Origin: Arion vulgaris
Lineage: Eukaryota; Mollusca; Gastropoda; Stylommatophora; Arionidae
Reading direction: 5' to 3'
Assembly (NCBI GenBank): GCA_020796225.1
Contig: CM036754.1
Location: 69,897,940 to 69,961,939, forward strand
Length of the DNA: 64,000 nucleotides
Under the pieces are notes generated by a model that saw nothing but the letters and a program-made list of their open reading frames with translations, had not been told where the DNA came from and did not search any database. The translations under genes were made by a program, and so were the position numbers. Shown piece after piece: positions 43,400-55,165 of the stretch. Positions within the stretch are counted from its first letter, which is position 1; every line of letters starts with the position of its first letter.

Positions 43400-44185
43400 C
43401 AGCGCCATAACAGGCTCAATGACTTCGCACAAATTCATAGCTGGTGAACACAGAAGAAGATCAGATATCTTAAAAATAAAAAATATATATTTGTGTTAAT
43501 TTATTATGGTAATAGTATATGTTTTACATTATGTAACATACATTATATGCATTTAAATGCATAAATAATACACAAATATGACTAGTTCCGGAGTCATGTA
43601 GTCATCTCATTTATAAATGAGATTTTCTTAGTACCTGAACGTTACAAGGTTAAGCCATACAGACCAAACAAAGAACAACATACTTATTGCATTGCACACA
43701 TATACCCTAATAAATAACAAATATTGTGATTGTCTAGACGTCATATATGATGCATGTAGTCAATCATTTAAAAAAATATATAACTTACCTGAAATATGTC
43801 ACTATTCATAACAAATATCAACATATGAATATGCTGTTGATATGTTCCCCAATGTAATGGTATCACCAACACAAGCTGTATTTGACTTGTTAGAACACTA
43901 ACTTGAAGTGATAGCTGTAGCTACCAGTCGCGAACACATTTATTAACAGATAATAATTCTCAGGTAAAAAAAAAAGTGTAGTTTCGCTTCGCCTCACGGC
44001 TTGGTTTATTGATAGCATATGATGTAGGAAATGATGTTATTGTAAATATATATATATATATGTATATGTTGTAGGTTGACGGTGAGAAAATCAACATGGG
44101 GTTTTATAGCTAGCGAGCGTGGTATGGTCGTTGTTGTAAGGGATGTTCTTTGTGTTTAGATCATTTATTTGTTATCTAGGTTTAT
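43400..44185. other. No recognisable gene
   Basis: AT-rich. A (TA)n/(TG) tract sits at 44,045-44,070. Nothing else noticed. Confidence 0.45.
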
Positions 44186-44189
44186 CTTC

Positions 44190-47015
44190 ATGATTGTAGT
44201 GGGGTATGTAGCATTATATGCATCTTTGTAATATGGTATGTAGGTTTATCTACATCTTTGTAGTATGATATGTAGGTGTATCTACATCTGTGTAGTATGG
44301 TATGTAGGTTTATCTACATCTTTGTAGTATGGTATGTAGATTTATCTACATCTGTGTAGTATGGTATGTAGGTGTATCTACATCTTTGTAGTATGATATG
44401 TAGGTTTATCTACATCTGTGTAGTATATGTAGATTTATCTACATCTGTGTAGTATGATATGTAGGTGTATCTACATCTGTGTAGTATGATATGTAGATTT
44501 ATCTACATCTTTGTAGTATGGTATGTAGGTTTATCTACATCTTTGTAGTATGTAGGTTTATCTACATCTGTGTAGTATGTAGGTTTATCTACATCTTTGT
44601 AGTATGATATGTAGATTTATCTACATCTTTGTAGTATCATATGTAGATTTATCTACATCTTTGTAGTATGTAGGTTTATCTACATCATTGTAGTATGATA
44701 TGTAGGTTTATCTACATCATTGTAGTATGATATGTAGCTTTATCTACATCTTTGTAGTATGTAGGTTTATCTACATCTTTGTAGTATGGTATGTAGGTTT
44801 ATCTACATCTGTGTAGTATGTAGGTTTATCTACATCTTTGTAGTATGGTATGTAGGTTTATCTACATCTTTGTAGTATGTAGGTTTATCTACATCTTTGT
44901 AGTATGTAGGTTTATCTACATCTTTGTAGTATGTAGGTTTATCTACATCTTTGTAGTATGTAGGTTTATCTACATCTTTGTAGTATGTAGATTTATCTAC
45001 ATCTTTGTAGTATGTAGGTTTATCTACATCTGTGTAGTATGATATGTAGGTTTATCTACATCTTTGTAGTATGTAGGTTTATCTACATCTTTGTAGTATG
45101 TAGGTTTATCTACATCTGTGTAGTATGTAGATTTATCTACATCTTTGTAGTATGGTATGTAGGTTTATCTACATCTGTGTAGTATGTAGATTTATCTACA
45201 TCTTTGTAGTATGGTATGTAGGTTTATCTACATCTGTGTAGTATGAGGTTTATCTACATCTTTGTAGTATGGTATGTAGGTTTATCTACATCTTTGTAGT
45301 ATGTAGATTTATCTACATCTTTGTAGTATGTAGGTTTATCACATCTGTGAGTATGATATGTAGGTTTATCTACATCATTGTAGTATGATATGTAGCTTTA
45401 TCTACACTTGTAGTATGGGTTTATCTACATCTTTGTAGATAGTATGTAGTTTATCTACATCTTTGTATATGTAGGTTTATCTACATCTTTGTAGTATGGA
45501 TGTAGGTTTATCTACATCTTTGTAGTATGTCAGGTTTATCTACATCTTTTGTAGTATGGTATGTAGGTTTATCTACATCTTTGTAGTATGGTATGTAGGT
45601 TTATCTACATCTGTGTAGATGATATGTAGTTTATCTACATCTGTAGTATAGGTAGGTTTATCTACATCTTTGTAGTATGTAGGTTTATCTACATCTTTGT
45701 AGTATGATATGTAGCTTTATCTACATCTTTGTAGTATGTATGTAGATTTATCTACATCTGTGAGTATCAATGTAGCTTTATCTACATCTGTGTAGTATGG
45801 TATGTAGATTTATCTACATCTGTGTGTATGATATGGCTTTATCTACATCTGTGTAGTATGGTATGTAGGTTTATCTACATCTTTGTAGTATGGTATGTAG
45901 GTTTATCTACATCTTTGTAGTATGATATGTAGGTTTATCTACATCTGTGTAGTATGGTATGTAGATTTATCTACATCTGTGTAGTATGATATGTAGATTT
46001 ATCTACATCTGTGTAGTATGCAATGTAGCTTTATCTACATCTGTGTAGTATGATATGTAGCTTTATCTACATCTGTGTAGTATGCAATGTAGCTTTATCT
46101 ACATCTGTGTAGTATGGTATGTAGGTTTATCTACATCTTTGTAGTATGATATGTAGATTTATCTACATCTTTGTAGTATGGTATGTAGGTTTATCTACAT
46201 CTTTGTAGTATGGTATGTAGGTTTATCTACATCTTTGTAGTATGGTATGTAGATTTATCTACATCTGTGTAGTATGATATGTAGATTTATCTACATCTGT
46301 GTAGTATGATATGTAGATTTATCTACATCTGTGTAGTATGATATGTAGGTTTATCTACATCTTTGTAGTATGATATGTAGGTTTATCTACATCTTTGTAG
46401 TATGGTATGTAGGTTTATCTACATCTGTGTAGTATGATATGTAGATTTATCTACATCTGTGTAGTATGATATGTAGGTTTATCTACATCTTTGTAGTATG
46501 TAGGTTTATCTACATCTTTGTAGTATGGTATGTAGGTTTATCTACATCTTTGTAGTATGGTATGTAGGTTTATCTACATCTTTGTAGTATGGTATGTAGG
46601 TTTATCTACATCTTTAGTATGGTATGTAGCTTTATCTACATCTTTGTAGATGGTATGTAGGTTTATCTACATCTTTGTAGTAGGGTATGTAGCTTTATCT
46701 ACATCTTTGTAGTATGATATGTAGCTTTATCTACATCTTTGTAGTATGTAGGTTTATCTACATCTTTGTAGTATGTAGGTGTATCTACATCTTTGTAGTA
46801 TGGTATGTAGGTTTATCTACATCTGTGTAGTATCATATGTAGGTTTATCTACATCTGTGTAGTATGGTATGTAGATTTATCTACATCTTTGTAGTATGTA
46901 GGTTTATCTACATCTTTGTAGTATCATATGTAGATTTATCTACATCTTTGTAGTATCATATGTAGATTTATCTACATCTTTGTAGTATCATATGTAGGTT
47001 TATCTACATCTTGGT
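44190..47015. repeat. Large satellite, 32-bp and 27-bp units, about 95 copies
   Basis: Units are TAGTATGGTATGTAGGTTTA then TCTACATCTTTG (32 bp), or the same lacking one (g/a)tatg block (27 bp). Frequent variants are tgtagatttatctaca and a T/G switch in atct(t/g)tg. The TGTAGAT-TT-ATCTACA variant is a perfect 7-bp stem with a 2-base loop. The run at 44,865-45,010 is a homogeneous stretch of 27-bp units. The segment 45,330-45,840 has many broken units. Confidence 0.98.
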
Positions 47016-47019
47016 AAAG

Positions 47020-47415
47020 TTATATTTAGGTCTGTCCACTCTTTTTAAAGTTTGAAATAATCAGAAAACCTCACGATCAAAGATGGCTGCAATGTTTTTC
47101 TTTCACGGTAAGGTTATTATAAAACATCAACAAAAGATCAAGTTAAGCTGATTTGTTCATATGAAATCGATAACTTGAAAGTGAAAAAAACACAATATCT
47201 AACAAAAATATATCTATAGTTTTCGATGAACTTTGCAAACCTATACATTTCTATATTTCAGCACAAAAACCGTCGAGTCGTTGTCCTGTGAATCTGTCAA
47301 CATTTCGATTTGTGTTCTTGTTTTCAACTTGTATTGAACGTTCTATTTCATACACATGTTTGTATTTTTTAAAGATGGTTATTTGTTTATTGTTCTGAGC
47401 TTGCTATAGTATTTT
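47020..47415. other. No recognisable feature
   Basis: Unassigned flank between the satellite and a LINE fragment. Confidence 0.45.
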
Positions 47416-47419
47416 TATA

Positions 47420-48070
47420 GTTAGTTTGTTCCTTTCTTTCCAAAGGCGGCACATCGGGCAGAGGTTTTAGATCTCCATGGGATGCAGTTTGTTGCTGGCA
47501 GTTGGAGATCTTGTATGGTTTTACATCCCAATAGTTTACTTACTTGTAGGATTGTTCTTCGAAGAGTGGTCTTAGATTTACCACGTTTTCTTTTCCCAAC
47601 TGGTGACCACATAAGGACTTGTTGATTTAGTCTCTTTTCGTCTGATCTAAGAACATGACCTAAATATTTCCACCTTCGTTTCTTATAATATTTGATACGG
47701 GTTGTTAGTGTGTTCTATCTATCACTGTGTTGTTCGAAAATAAATCACTCTATTTTACTTTTAGTAATTTTCGGAAACATTTATTCTCAAAGCTGTCCAG
47801 TTTCTTATCAATTTTCTTTGTTGATTTCAACTTTCACATCCGTAGGTCAGTACAGGAATCACACATGACCTAAATAATTTAACTTTTGTACATATGCTAA
47901 GGTCTTGAGATTGCCAGATATTTATTAATTTAGTAAATGCACTAGCTGCTATAGCAATACGAGTTTATTTCTTTCATCGTGTCTCCGTTGTTTGACATTT
48001 TACTACCCAAATATGTAAAATGTTTAACTTTCTCCAGTGTTTGGCCATTTTATAGTGGCTTCAAATTATT
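47420..48070 (-). mobile_element. LINE-6 C-terminal fragment
   Basis: Minus-strand pieces read IPVLTYGCESW-like, then KCFRKLLKV-like, RRWKYLGHVLRSDEKRLNQQ, MWSPVGKRKRGKSKTTLRRT, ILQVSKLLGCKTIQDLQLPA and TNCIPWRSKTSARCAAFGKK. The order is that of a post-RT domain. Frameshifts separate the pieces. Only one copy of this family was seen here. Confidence 0.78.
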
Positions 48071-48169
48071 ATTCCTTTCATTTTATTTATAATTCTAGAT
48101 CTACGTAAAAATAGAAACAATTCATGGTGGTTTCTATTTCTGTATTCGGAGATCTAAAATGAATATAAA

Positions 48170-48775
48170 AATACATGGAGAATTACTACATCAAGTAAAA
48201 GCTACTCCTATCTCGGTCAGATGATAACAGATGATGGCAGATGTATAACAGAAATTAAAAGAGAATAGGAATGGCCAAGGATAATTTCAATAGTATGAGA
48301 AAGATACTGACATCCAAACAAATCACAAACAGGCTAAAATTAGAATGATCAAATGCTATATATATCCTATATTAATGTATGGTCGAAACATGGACAATGA
48401 ACAAGCAGTTAGAAGACAGAATTGATGCATTTGAGATGTGGATATAGAAGAATAAGCAGAGTTTCATGGACAGAAAACAGACAAATAAACAAGTTTTAGG
48501 AAAACTAGGCATGAAGAAACAATTATTAAGAGAAATAAATTCAGACAAGTAAAGTATTTTGGGCACATAAAAGGCATGACACCATGATAAAACATTTACT
48601 AGAGGGGAAAGTTGAGGGAGAAGAGCAAGAGGAAGACCGAGAGATAAGTGGGAGGGAAACTTTAAGAAATGGACAGGTTACAGTCTGGCAGTGTGCAACA
48701 CCAAGGCGAAAGACAGAGGATGCTGGAGATTCATTGCAGCCAACCTTCGATGTGGAGACGGCACCTGATGATGAT
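48170..48775 (+). mobile_element. LINE-4 C-terminal fragment
   Basis: Frames show SYLGQMITDDGRCITEIKRE, a TYGRNMDNEQAVR-like region, RISRVSWTENRQINK, then IKHLLEGKVEGEEQEEDREI and a GATGATGATGATGAT tail at 48,767. Many stops. It is distinct from LINE-1 and LINE-3 in the last block. Confidence 0.75.
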
Positions 48776-48789
48776 GATGATTCGGAGAT

Positions 48790-49165
48790 CACGTCTCATG
48801 ACGCAGACTTGGCTGTACACACCTGGACATCCTGGACAGCAGGGTAACGAACGTGCTGACTTTCTTCCAAGCAATGCCCCGACTCAAGCAGGCAGATTAA
48901 CAGAGCAGAAATCATCAATGCGATAAGCTCCCATTTAGGTGATATGGGCGAGTCTCAGACATTGGAACGAGAGCGAGAATAAGGTATTAAGTTTGGTCAT
49001 GTCAAACAGAGTCGTCTTCGTGGTAGAGAGAGAAGATATAATAATCAACTTCTCATGGGTACGGTGAGCAAGTGAACTTTGGGATGGATGTTGCAGCGGA
49101 GGATAGAGCACGCATAGGAATGCCTAATGTGTTCCTAACGTCGATCACATAACGTAACATAATTT
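48790..49165 (+). mobile_element. RNase H LINE C-terminus and 3' UTR
   Basis: The frame at 48,800-48,930 has TWLYTPGHPGQQGNERADFL then PSNAPTQAGRLTEQKS, the RNase H C-terminal motif with the GNERAD block intact. The following 3' region matches 6,430-6,590, and the end is cacataacgtaacataat, a degenerate (CATAA) tail. Confidence 0.8.
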
Positions 49166-49254
49166 GGTAATTTAGACGTTTTCTCCAAGTGTAATGTTGA
49201 GTGCTTTTTGTGTCCATGTTTATATTGTTTTGTAATAACCTCAATTAGCTTAAA

Positions 49255-49450
49255 GTCTGCCCAGTGTGTTCGTAGCGCGTTGGACTACGGGTGACTATCC
49301 TCTGTGTGTGCGGGTTCAATTCCGCGGGATGGCAGAAAATCCACAGGTTCCCCAGATTGACGGTGTTCGTGGCACCGAACCGAAGGGTTACGATGTCCAT
49401 GGCACCGAGCCGAAGAGCTAAAAAGCTCAAGTGCTTCTGGATCGAAAAAA
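49255..49450 (+). mobile_element. SINE-G, complete with poly(A)
   Basis: Head: gttcgtagcgcgttggacta (A box) and tgtgcgggttcaattccgcg (B box). Body: aaatccacaggttccccaga, cgaaccgaagggttacgatg, gagccgaagagctaaaaagc, tcaagtgcttctggatcg, then (A)10 at 49,445. Related copies at 22,310-22,503 and 51,735-52,215 are inverted. Confidence 0.85.
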
Positions 49451-49454
49451 AAAA

Positions 49455-49690
49455 TACTATCGTTTAGTTTTCATCAGATCGAGCAAGAAATATGCATACA
49501 GAAGAAGAGATGAAATTTTTTAAAGTAGACGTTAAAGACAGGCTAGTCAGAATTGTATAGAGTCTAAGGGCCTAAAGCCGAGTGATTGACTTCATTTCAT
49601 CTAGATGTACCTATATGATTCGTCTTTCTTTGCAGAAATGCGCCACCTGCTGAATTTTCTACAAGCAGAACGTCGTAAGTAATAAGTAAA
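49455..49690. other. No recognisable feature
   Basis: Short unassigned spacer between SINEs. Confidence 0.4.
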
Positions 49691-49694
49691 TGAA

Positions 49695-49955
49695 CCTTTC
49701 ATACCTTGTGGTATATAGGGCAATACAGTGTTAGGCCTGTATCGTTCATTGACCGTCGGCACACGATGGGTGATGTGGTCAGATCACGCCGGCCGCCTTT
49801 ACTTTCCCAGAGCATGTCTGATACGCAGTTGAGGCTGGGTCGACCTGAGAGCCGTCGCGGTCGGAAAAATTCCACGCGCATTGCGGGAGTTGAACCCAGA
49901 CCAACAGTCTTGAGAAGCGAGTTCACTAACAACTACGCTACCGCAGCTCTCACGA
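49695..49955 (-). mobile_element. SINE-E with tRNA-like head
   Basis: The minus strand begins gagctgcggtagcgtagttg, ttagtgaactcgcttctcaa, then ggtctgggttcaactcccgc (B box), followed by the body shared with 5,761-5,925 and ending at ataccttgtggtatatag. Confidence 0.75.
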
Positions 49956-49956
49956 A

Positions 49957-50095
49957 CTTCGTAGTTCCTGCAAAAATCTTAGATGCTTCTGGAAAAAAAT
50001 ACACCAGTGAACAGAATTTGGCGCCTTCCTGATTCAACCCACGACCGCAGAACGCATCACAAAGGCTGAACCACTTACCCACACGAGACCTCGAT
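49957..50095 (-). mobile_element. SINE-F head
   Basis: The minus strand begins aggtctcgtgtgggtaagtg, gttcagcctttgtgatgcgt, then cggtcgtgggttgaatcagg. The body ccagaagcatctaagatttt, gcaggaactacgaagttcg corresponds to the inverted SINE-F at 52,640. Confidence 0.65.
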
Positions 50096-50227
50096 TTAGA
50101 CTAAAGACAGACTTGTCCATATGCATTTACGCATTAGTTATTGGACATGTTGAAGTGTTAAACTATCTTCTTCTTCTTCTTCTTTCTTTTGAACCCAGGA
50201 ATTACGAATTTTCATTCTTTTTCCTAT

Positions 50228-51095
50228 AGTGCAATGTGGTTGGGGTGGGACACCAAGCTTTCTAACACAGAAACCTCAACAGCTTCAGGTGTGTAGTGCA
50301 ATGTGGTTGGGATGGGGACACCCAAGCTTTCTAACACAGAAACCTCCAACAGCTTCAGTGGTAGTGCTGTGGTTGGGATGGGACACCCAAGCTTTCTAAC
50401 CAGAAACCTCCAACAGCTTCAGTGTGTAGTGCAATGTGGTTGGGGTGGGGACACCCAAGCTTTCTAACACAGAAACCTCCAACAGCTTCAGGTGTGTAGT
50501 GCAATGTGGTTGGGGTGGGACACCCAGCTTTCTAACAGAAACCTCCAACAGCTTCAGGTGTGTAGTGCAGATGTGGTTGGGGTGGGGACACCAAGCTTCT
50601 GCAGAAACTCAACAGCTTCAGGTGTAGTGCAATGTGGTTGGGATGGGACACCAACTTCTAACGAACCTCAACAGCTTCAGGTGTGTGCAATTGTTGTGGA
50701 CACCAAGCTTTCTAACGAAACCTCCAAGTTCGAGGTGTAGGCAATGTGGTTGGGGTGGGGACACCCAAGCTTTCTAACACAGAAACCTCCAACAGCTTCA
50801 GGTGTGTAGTGCAATGTGGTTGGGGTGGGGACACCCAAACTTTCTAACACAGAAACCTCCAACAGCTTCAGGTGTGTAGTGCAATGTGGTTGGGGTGGGG
50901 ACACCCAAGCTTTCTAACACAGAAACCTCCAACAGCTTCAGGTGTGTAGTGCAATGTGGTTGGGGTGGGGACACCCAAGCTTTCTAACGCAGAAACCTCC
51001 AACAGCTTCAGGTGTGTAGTGCAATGTGGTTGAGGTGGGGACACCCAAACTTTCTAACACAGAAACCTCCAACAGCTTCAGGTGTGTAGTGCTAT
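50228..51095. repeat. 70-bp minisatellite, about 13 copies
   Basis: The unit is AATGTGGTTGGGGTGGGGAC, ACCCAAGCTTTCTAACACAG, AAACCTCCAACAGCTTCAGG, TGTGTAGTGC. Units right of 50,750 are near identical. Those left of it carry many one- to three-base losses, chiefly in G, C and A runs. Confidence 0.95.
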
Positions 51096-51204
51096 GCTTA
51101 GTGTTGAGGAGATTTCTCCCCAAGTAAGGATCATTCACCGCTAACTGTAAATAACATGGCCTTACAACTGACGGGAAAACCACTTACCTCGATCAGATCG
51201 GGTG

Positions 51205-51490
51205 CTGGAATTTATAAATGTTTGATTGAGCACTGCAAGCCTTTTTGTAATTTTACTCAATTCTGAGAGTCTATGGTAATTTTTTGGTGAAAAATATTCA
51301 TAATATTGATATTCCGTATTGTTAAATTTAACTTGTTGCATAATATACCTTCGATTTAACGTTTTGTATTGATTTTAAAATGAATTCGTCTATATACACC
51401 AATACTGGAATGCGAGGTCGTGGTGTAGTTGTGGTCTGATTTCCCATAATTCTTACATGAGTTCGCAGGCCCATAAGTTTATAGTTGGCT
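51205..51490. repeat. Dispersed repeat E, second copy
   Basis: Alignable with 3,165-3,470 (ttgttaaatttaacttgttg, cataatata, atggaatgcgaggtcgtggtg-like). Orientation is the same. Confidence 0.55.
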
Positions 51491-51730
51491 CTGGATAATT
51501 AGTCATCACTGCAGTATTCTCGCATTACTAGTGTGATTGGAGGTTAAAAACATCACTTTTTGATCTCGGTGGGCACGTGATTATAGTTCAGAGAGGCGGT
51601 TTTGCGGGTGTTAAACATTAAACAACGTGCAGAACTTCTACAGATAGCTGGTTTATGACTTCGACATCTTCATGATTCACGAAATCAATTTAACAAAATA
51701 TGTAGTTGTCCAGTGTCCAGGCATTTTTTT
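51490..51730. other. No recognisable feature
   Basis: Unassigned spacer. Confidence 0.4.
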
Positions 51731-51734
51731 GTAT

Positions 51735-52215
51735 TCCTATCCAGAAGTACTTGAGCTTTCAGCTCTTTGGCTCGGTGCCATCGACATCGTAACTCTTCAG
51801 TTCGGTGTCATGAACACCGTAAATCTGGAGAACCTGGATTGTTTTTGCCATCATCATCAAGGTGCGTATCCCTTTATAGGACGTTGCTCTCTTTGCAGCA
51901 CATCTAAAATTAACTCTGTCTCTTGCCAGTTCACCCACTTCGTCGATGGTCATGTTCATGGTTTCTTTATATCTTGTAGCCATCTTCTTCTTGGTCTGCC
52001 TCTGCGTCCTGGGACCCTGCCTTCTAGTATTGTTCTTTCCAGGCCATCGTGACGCTTGATGTGACCAAAGTATGTAATTTTCTGTATAGTATGTTGTTTT
52101 GTTGTTTTGTTTGTTATTTTGTATGTTGTTTTTCCAGCCGCGAATTGAACCGCACTCACAGGAGATTGCAACCCGTAGTCAACGCGCTACGAACACGCTG
52201 GACAGGCGAGCGTCC
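51735..52215 (-). mobile_element. SINE-G split by a LINE-1 3' end
   Basis: The 3' part (51,735-51,850) and the tRNA-like head (52,130-52,215; minus: gttcgtagcgcgttgactac, ggttcaattcgcgg) belong to one SINE-G. Between them lies the LINE-1 fragment at 51,850-52,095. Confidence 0.8.
51850..52095 (-). mobile_element. LINE-1 3' fragment nested in SINE-G
   Basis: The minus strand gives ITYFGHIKRHDGLERTILEG, RVPGRRGRPRRRWLQDIK, frame shift, ETMNMTIDEVGELARDRVNF, then ends CCTTGATGATGATGG. About 85 percent identical by eye to 1,545-1,800. Confidence 0.85.
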
Positions 52216-52229
52216 AGGCTTTATATATT

Positions 52230-52640
52230 ATCCCAACCACCAGTGAACATGGAAAGGGCAAGAACATGCAATCTATGTAAAACATGGTTTTACCCCATCT
52301 ACTTGATAGATTTGATTCTTAATAAGTATGTAAAATTACAGAGCATTCATGTAGCAATTCAGGATCAGATGTATCTTATACTGTAGACGCATATAACGTA
52401 GACGCCTATAATGTATCTATAATGTAGACGCCTTGTAAACAACGCATTGCAGATAACTGAATTTTACTTGAGAAACTATCGGATGTTCGGGGCACAGTTT
52501 CTCATACTAGATGACTTCAATGATAGCGAGAGAGAAAGAGAGTAAAGAGAAGAGAGAGAGATACTAGATGCCTTCAATATTCAATCAAACAGAGTTGGGC
52601 AACGCTTCTGAAATAAACAGGAAAACTGTATGAAAACTTT
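52230..52640. other. No gene; short direct repeats and a GA-rich run
   Basis: gtagacgc(c/a)tataa.gta repeats at 52,384-52,435. A GA-rich tract lies at 52,528-52,560. Confidence 0.5.
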
Positions 52641-52905
52641 GGGTGTCTCTGTGGCTAAGTGCTACGCCCTTGTGAGTCGAAGGTCGTGGGTTCGAATCCG
52701 GACCGTTCTGTTCACGAGTGCAGTTTTCAGTTAGAGACCCTTAGGATTGTTGCTGGAGCTACGGAGTTCGTGCTTTGTGCAATACTCTGGCAGGTGGCAA
52801 GCAATTTCTGCGGAGAGGACCGAGCCAGATGGGGTAAAACCCGGTGCAATGAAGTCAATCCTTCGGCTTTTAAACCCTTTAAACAGGAAAACTCATTGAG
52901 TCATG
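52640..52905 (+). mobile_element. SINE-F, tRNA-headed, near full length
   Basis: Head: gtctctgtggctaagtgcta (A box) and gtcgtgggttcgaatccgga (B box), then ttcacgagtgcagttttcag, agagacccttaggattgttg, ctggagctacggagttcgtg. The right part ends ccttcggcttttaaaccctt. It could be mistaken for a tRNA gene, but the acceptor stem does not pair and the body is repeated elsewhere. Confidence 0.75.
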
Positions 52906-52919
52906 CTCCACTAACCTCT

Positions 52920-53660
52920 GAACTGTATTTTAAACGATAGCCACCCATCTTGATCAGCCTTCAGACCTGAGGACACAGATGGTGTCATCGATCTGGCACT
53001 TATCTTCACGACCGACTCTACTTTTGCTCGATCGATGGAATGTCTTCAGGGTGCAGAAATATGATCATCTCTGAGTTGTTCTTTTTGACAAAATCAAAAC
53101 CTTACGATACAGAAAGCCAAATCATGTTTTCCCGTACGCTGTATGTCGTAGTGATCGTGGAAATCAAACATGTACATTGCGGTAGAATGACAGAGTGGAC
53201 TGCAATGTCTCTCTTCCTGCAACCATTCTAGTCTAATGAACATAATTAAAAAGGGATTGACCAAATAAACTGCTACAAGGTCATGACGTGCAGGTAGGGA
53301 TTGTCACTGAGGTCAATGAAGTGCCCCAATTTGTGAACCCTGGTTGGAATAAACATAGTAACTGGAACCAAACTAACTCACCACTGTAGGATAGATAAAG
53401 TATGACTCGTTATTTGGTGAGTACTATTCGAGGCCTCTGAGACAAATAGTTAAAGGCAGATGGACAAAGAAATAAATGACAAAAGACATCTACGGGAGCA
53501 GAGGGAGAAGACATACAAAGGACAGGGCGTGTTGTGAGAGAAATAGAAGACAGGAACACAAGTATAACAAACAACTTGAACATTCTCGGAAAGAGACTGT
53601 ATGCATGTATTAAGTATATATCAGGGAAAGATATCCACACTAAGACACGAGCAGAGAAGT
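52920..53660. other. No recognisable feature
   Basis: Two sub-100-residue open frames exist on opposite strands, without domain features. No repeats noticed. Confidence 0.45.
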
Positions 53661-53687
53661 CAATCACGGACAGAAGGACAGGACAGA

Positions 53688-53765
53688 ACACATACGGGAC
53701 TGGAGAACATCACAGAACACACACGGGACTGGGGAACATCACAGAACACACACGGGACAGCGCAT
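53688..53765. repeat. 28-bp tandem repeat, three copies
   Basis: The unit is acatcacagaacacacacgg then gactgggg. A (GA)n run follows at 53,858-53,877. Confidence 0.85.
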
Positions 53766-53879
53766 GCTTTGAGAGAAATAGTAGATGATAACACAGGTAG
53801 AATTATGGACTAGAACATTCTCGGAGAGAATATCGACATTACATTGCAAAAGAGGGATAGAGAGAGAGAGAGAGAGGAC

Positions 53880-54035
53880 TGGATCATTCTTGAAAATTGA
53901 TCACAATGATAACACCGGTCAGGAAAGAATCAGGATCATAAGTAACTATCTACATTGAATGAGCTCTTATAATTATCAATTCGTCTTGGAAGAGAAAGAA
54001 AGTTTGTTGGACGCTGACAACAAACGATAGAAGAA
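53880..54035. other. No recognisable feature
   Basis: Unassigned. Confidence 0.35.
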
Positions 54036-54039
54036 AACT

Positions 54040-54375
54040 AGTCACAACAGAGATGAAGTGTCTACGCAGAATGCTGGGTGTAACAAGAAGAGACCGGTTG
54101 AGAAATGAAGACATCAGGAAAAAGTGGGTACAACATCAGTACTAGACTTCATCAAGAAACAAAAATTAAATGGTTCGGTCACGTAAGCAGATTACCATCA
54201 GACAGTGCACCCCAAAGAGCAATGCTGCTCCGATACAATGGGTACAAAGCAAAAGGCCGGCCACGCAAAGATGGACCTCAGAGATAACAGAGGCGACGAA
54301 AGAGACTATCTACGAAGCGCATACTAGGGCCCGTTTTAGAAATCTCTTCCTGACCTGACGCTGTGAGGCATACAG
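54040..54375 (+). mobile_element. LINE-5-like C-terminal fragment
   Basis: Pieces read RLRNEDIRKK-like, ISTRLHQETKIKWFGHVSRL, PSDSAPQRAMLLRYNGYKAK, GRPRKDGPQR, then a ITEATKETIYEAHTRARFRN end. It aligns with 39,150-39,660, though the middle differs, so it is a related subfamily. Confidence 0.8.
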
Positions 54376-54557
54376 GATTCGAGAAAGAAGAAGAAGAAGA
54401 GAGAAAGAAAAGAGGTATTTATTGTCTCGTTCGAAGTAGAAACCCAATCAACGGATTGGTCCAGGTGCTAATTTAAAAGGTGAGGCTGACTTCGATTAAA
54501 CTCGTGACGTAAATTCTGAGAGCTCGAGTCAGAAGTAGACGTTTGTTTAGCTAACAG

Positions 54558-54661
54558 GTCCATCTCTGAATGCTCTGTAGCAGAGAGCTGTTTGATCTTG
54601 CGCCGTTTGTCCAGCGGGTCATCTCTGAATGCTCTGTAGCAGAGACCTGTTTGATCTTGCA
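54558..54661. repeat. 69-bp direct duplication
   Basis: ccatctctgaatgctctgta, gcagagagctgtttgatctt, gc occurs at 54,560 and again at 54,629 with three differences. Confidence 0.85.
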
Positions 54662-54807
54662 ACAATCTCCTAGTGCATTAACTCTTTCACAGGTTCGAGT
54701 CAGTGTTCTGTCTGAACAAAATATGTTCACGAGCTCCTTCAGCGTGATGTGGCTTAGAGAAAAAAACGATGATAAGGATGCTCGCCATTAGATTATGAAT
54801 CGCCTGT

Positions 54808-54913
54808 GTGTTGCCTAGGCTCGCAAGGGGAGCAAAGAATATTAACACTTCCACCTACAAGGCATGTTGTAAGAGGCGACTAAGGTAGGAGCCTAGGAAA
54901 GCTACCCTAGTCT
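54808..54913 (+). mobile_element. SINE-A 5' part, cut at GCTACCCTAGT
   Basis: Runs from gcctgtgtgttgcctaggct, ggggagcaaagaatatta, aaggcatgttgtaagaggcg to aggaaagctaccctagt, then switches directly to an inverted SINE-B tail. The matching plus-strand 3' part (cctagtaaataaaagcgtag) is at 56,691. Confidence 0.75.
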
Positions 54914-55165
54914 TCTTCTTCTTTGCATCCGTTCTTTACTACAAATTTTAATCACTCTTTGTGATATGTTTGATCTTTACCAAGAACGTGTATACGTTGC
55001 ACATTGGTTTGGTAGGCCCCTAAACGCATAGACTGCTACACGTTTAGGACATGTGCATCCGATTTCAGCCAAACCTCCTTAGCCGCCTCTTACTACATGC
55101 GTGGCAGGTAACAGTGGTTCTATTCTTTACACCCCAAATTTGGGCCCCGGTAACCACTCGGCGGG
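54914..55165 (-). mobile_element. SINE-B, full length, seeding the 22-bp array
   Basis: Minus strand: head ccgagtggttaccggggccc, aaatttggggtgtaaagaat, core tgtagtaagaggcggctaag, body cggatgcacatgtcctaaac, ctatgcgtttaggggcctac, tail AAAGAAGAAGAAG at 54,914. Its 5' end is continuous with the array to the right. Confidence 0.8.

Noticed and set aside
44845..45042. Repeated CRFIYIFVV frame
   Set aside because: Arises only in the local run of 27-bp satellite units and is lost when 32-bp units resume.
52640..52720. Candidate tRNA gene with clear A and B boxes
   Set aside because: No paired acceptor stem, and the head is followed by a SINE body found at 31.4, 43.2 and 49.96 kb.
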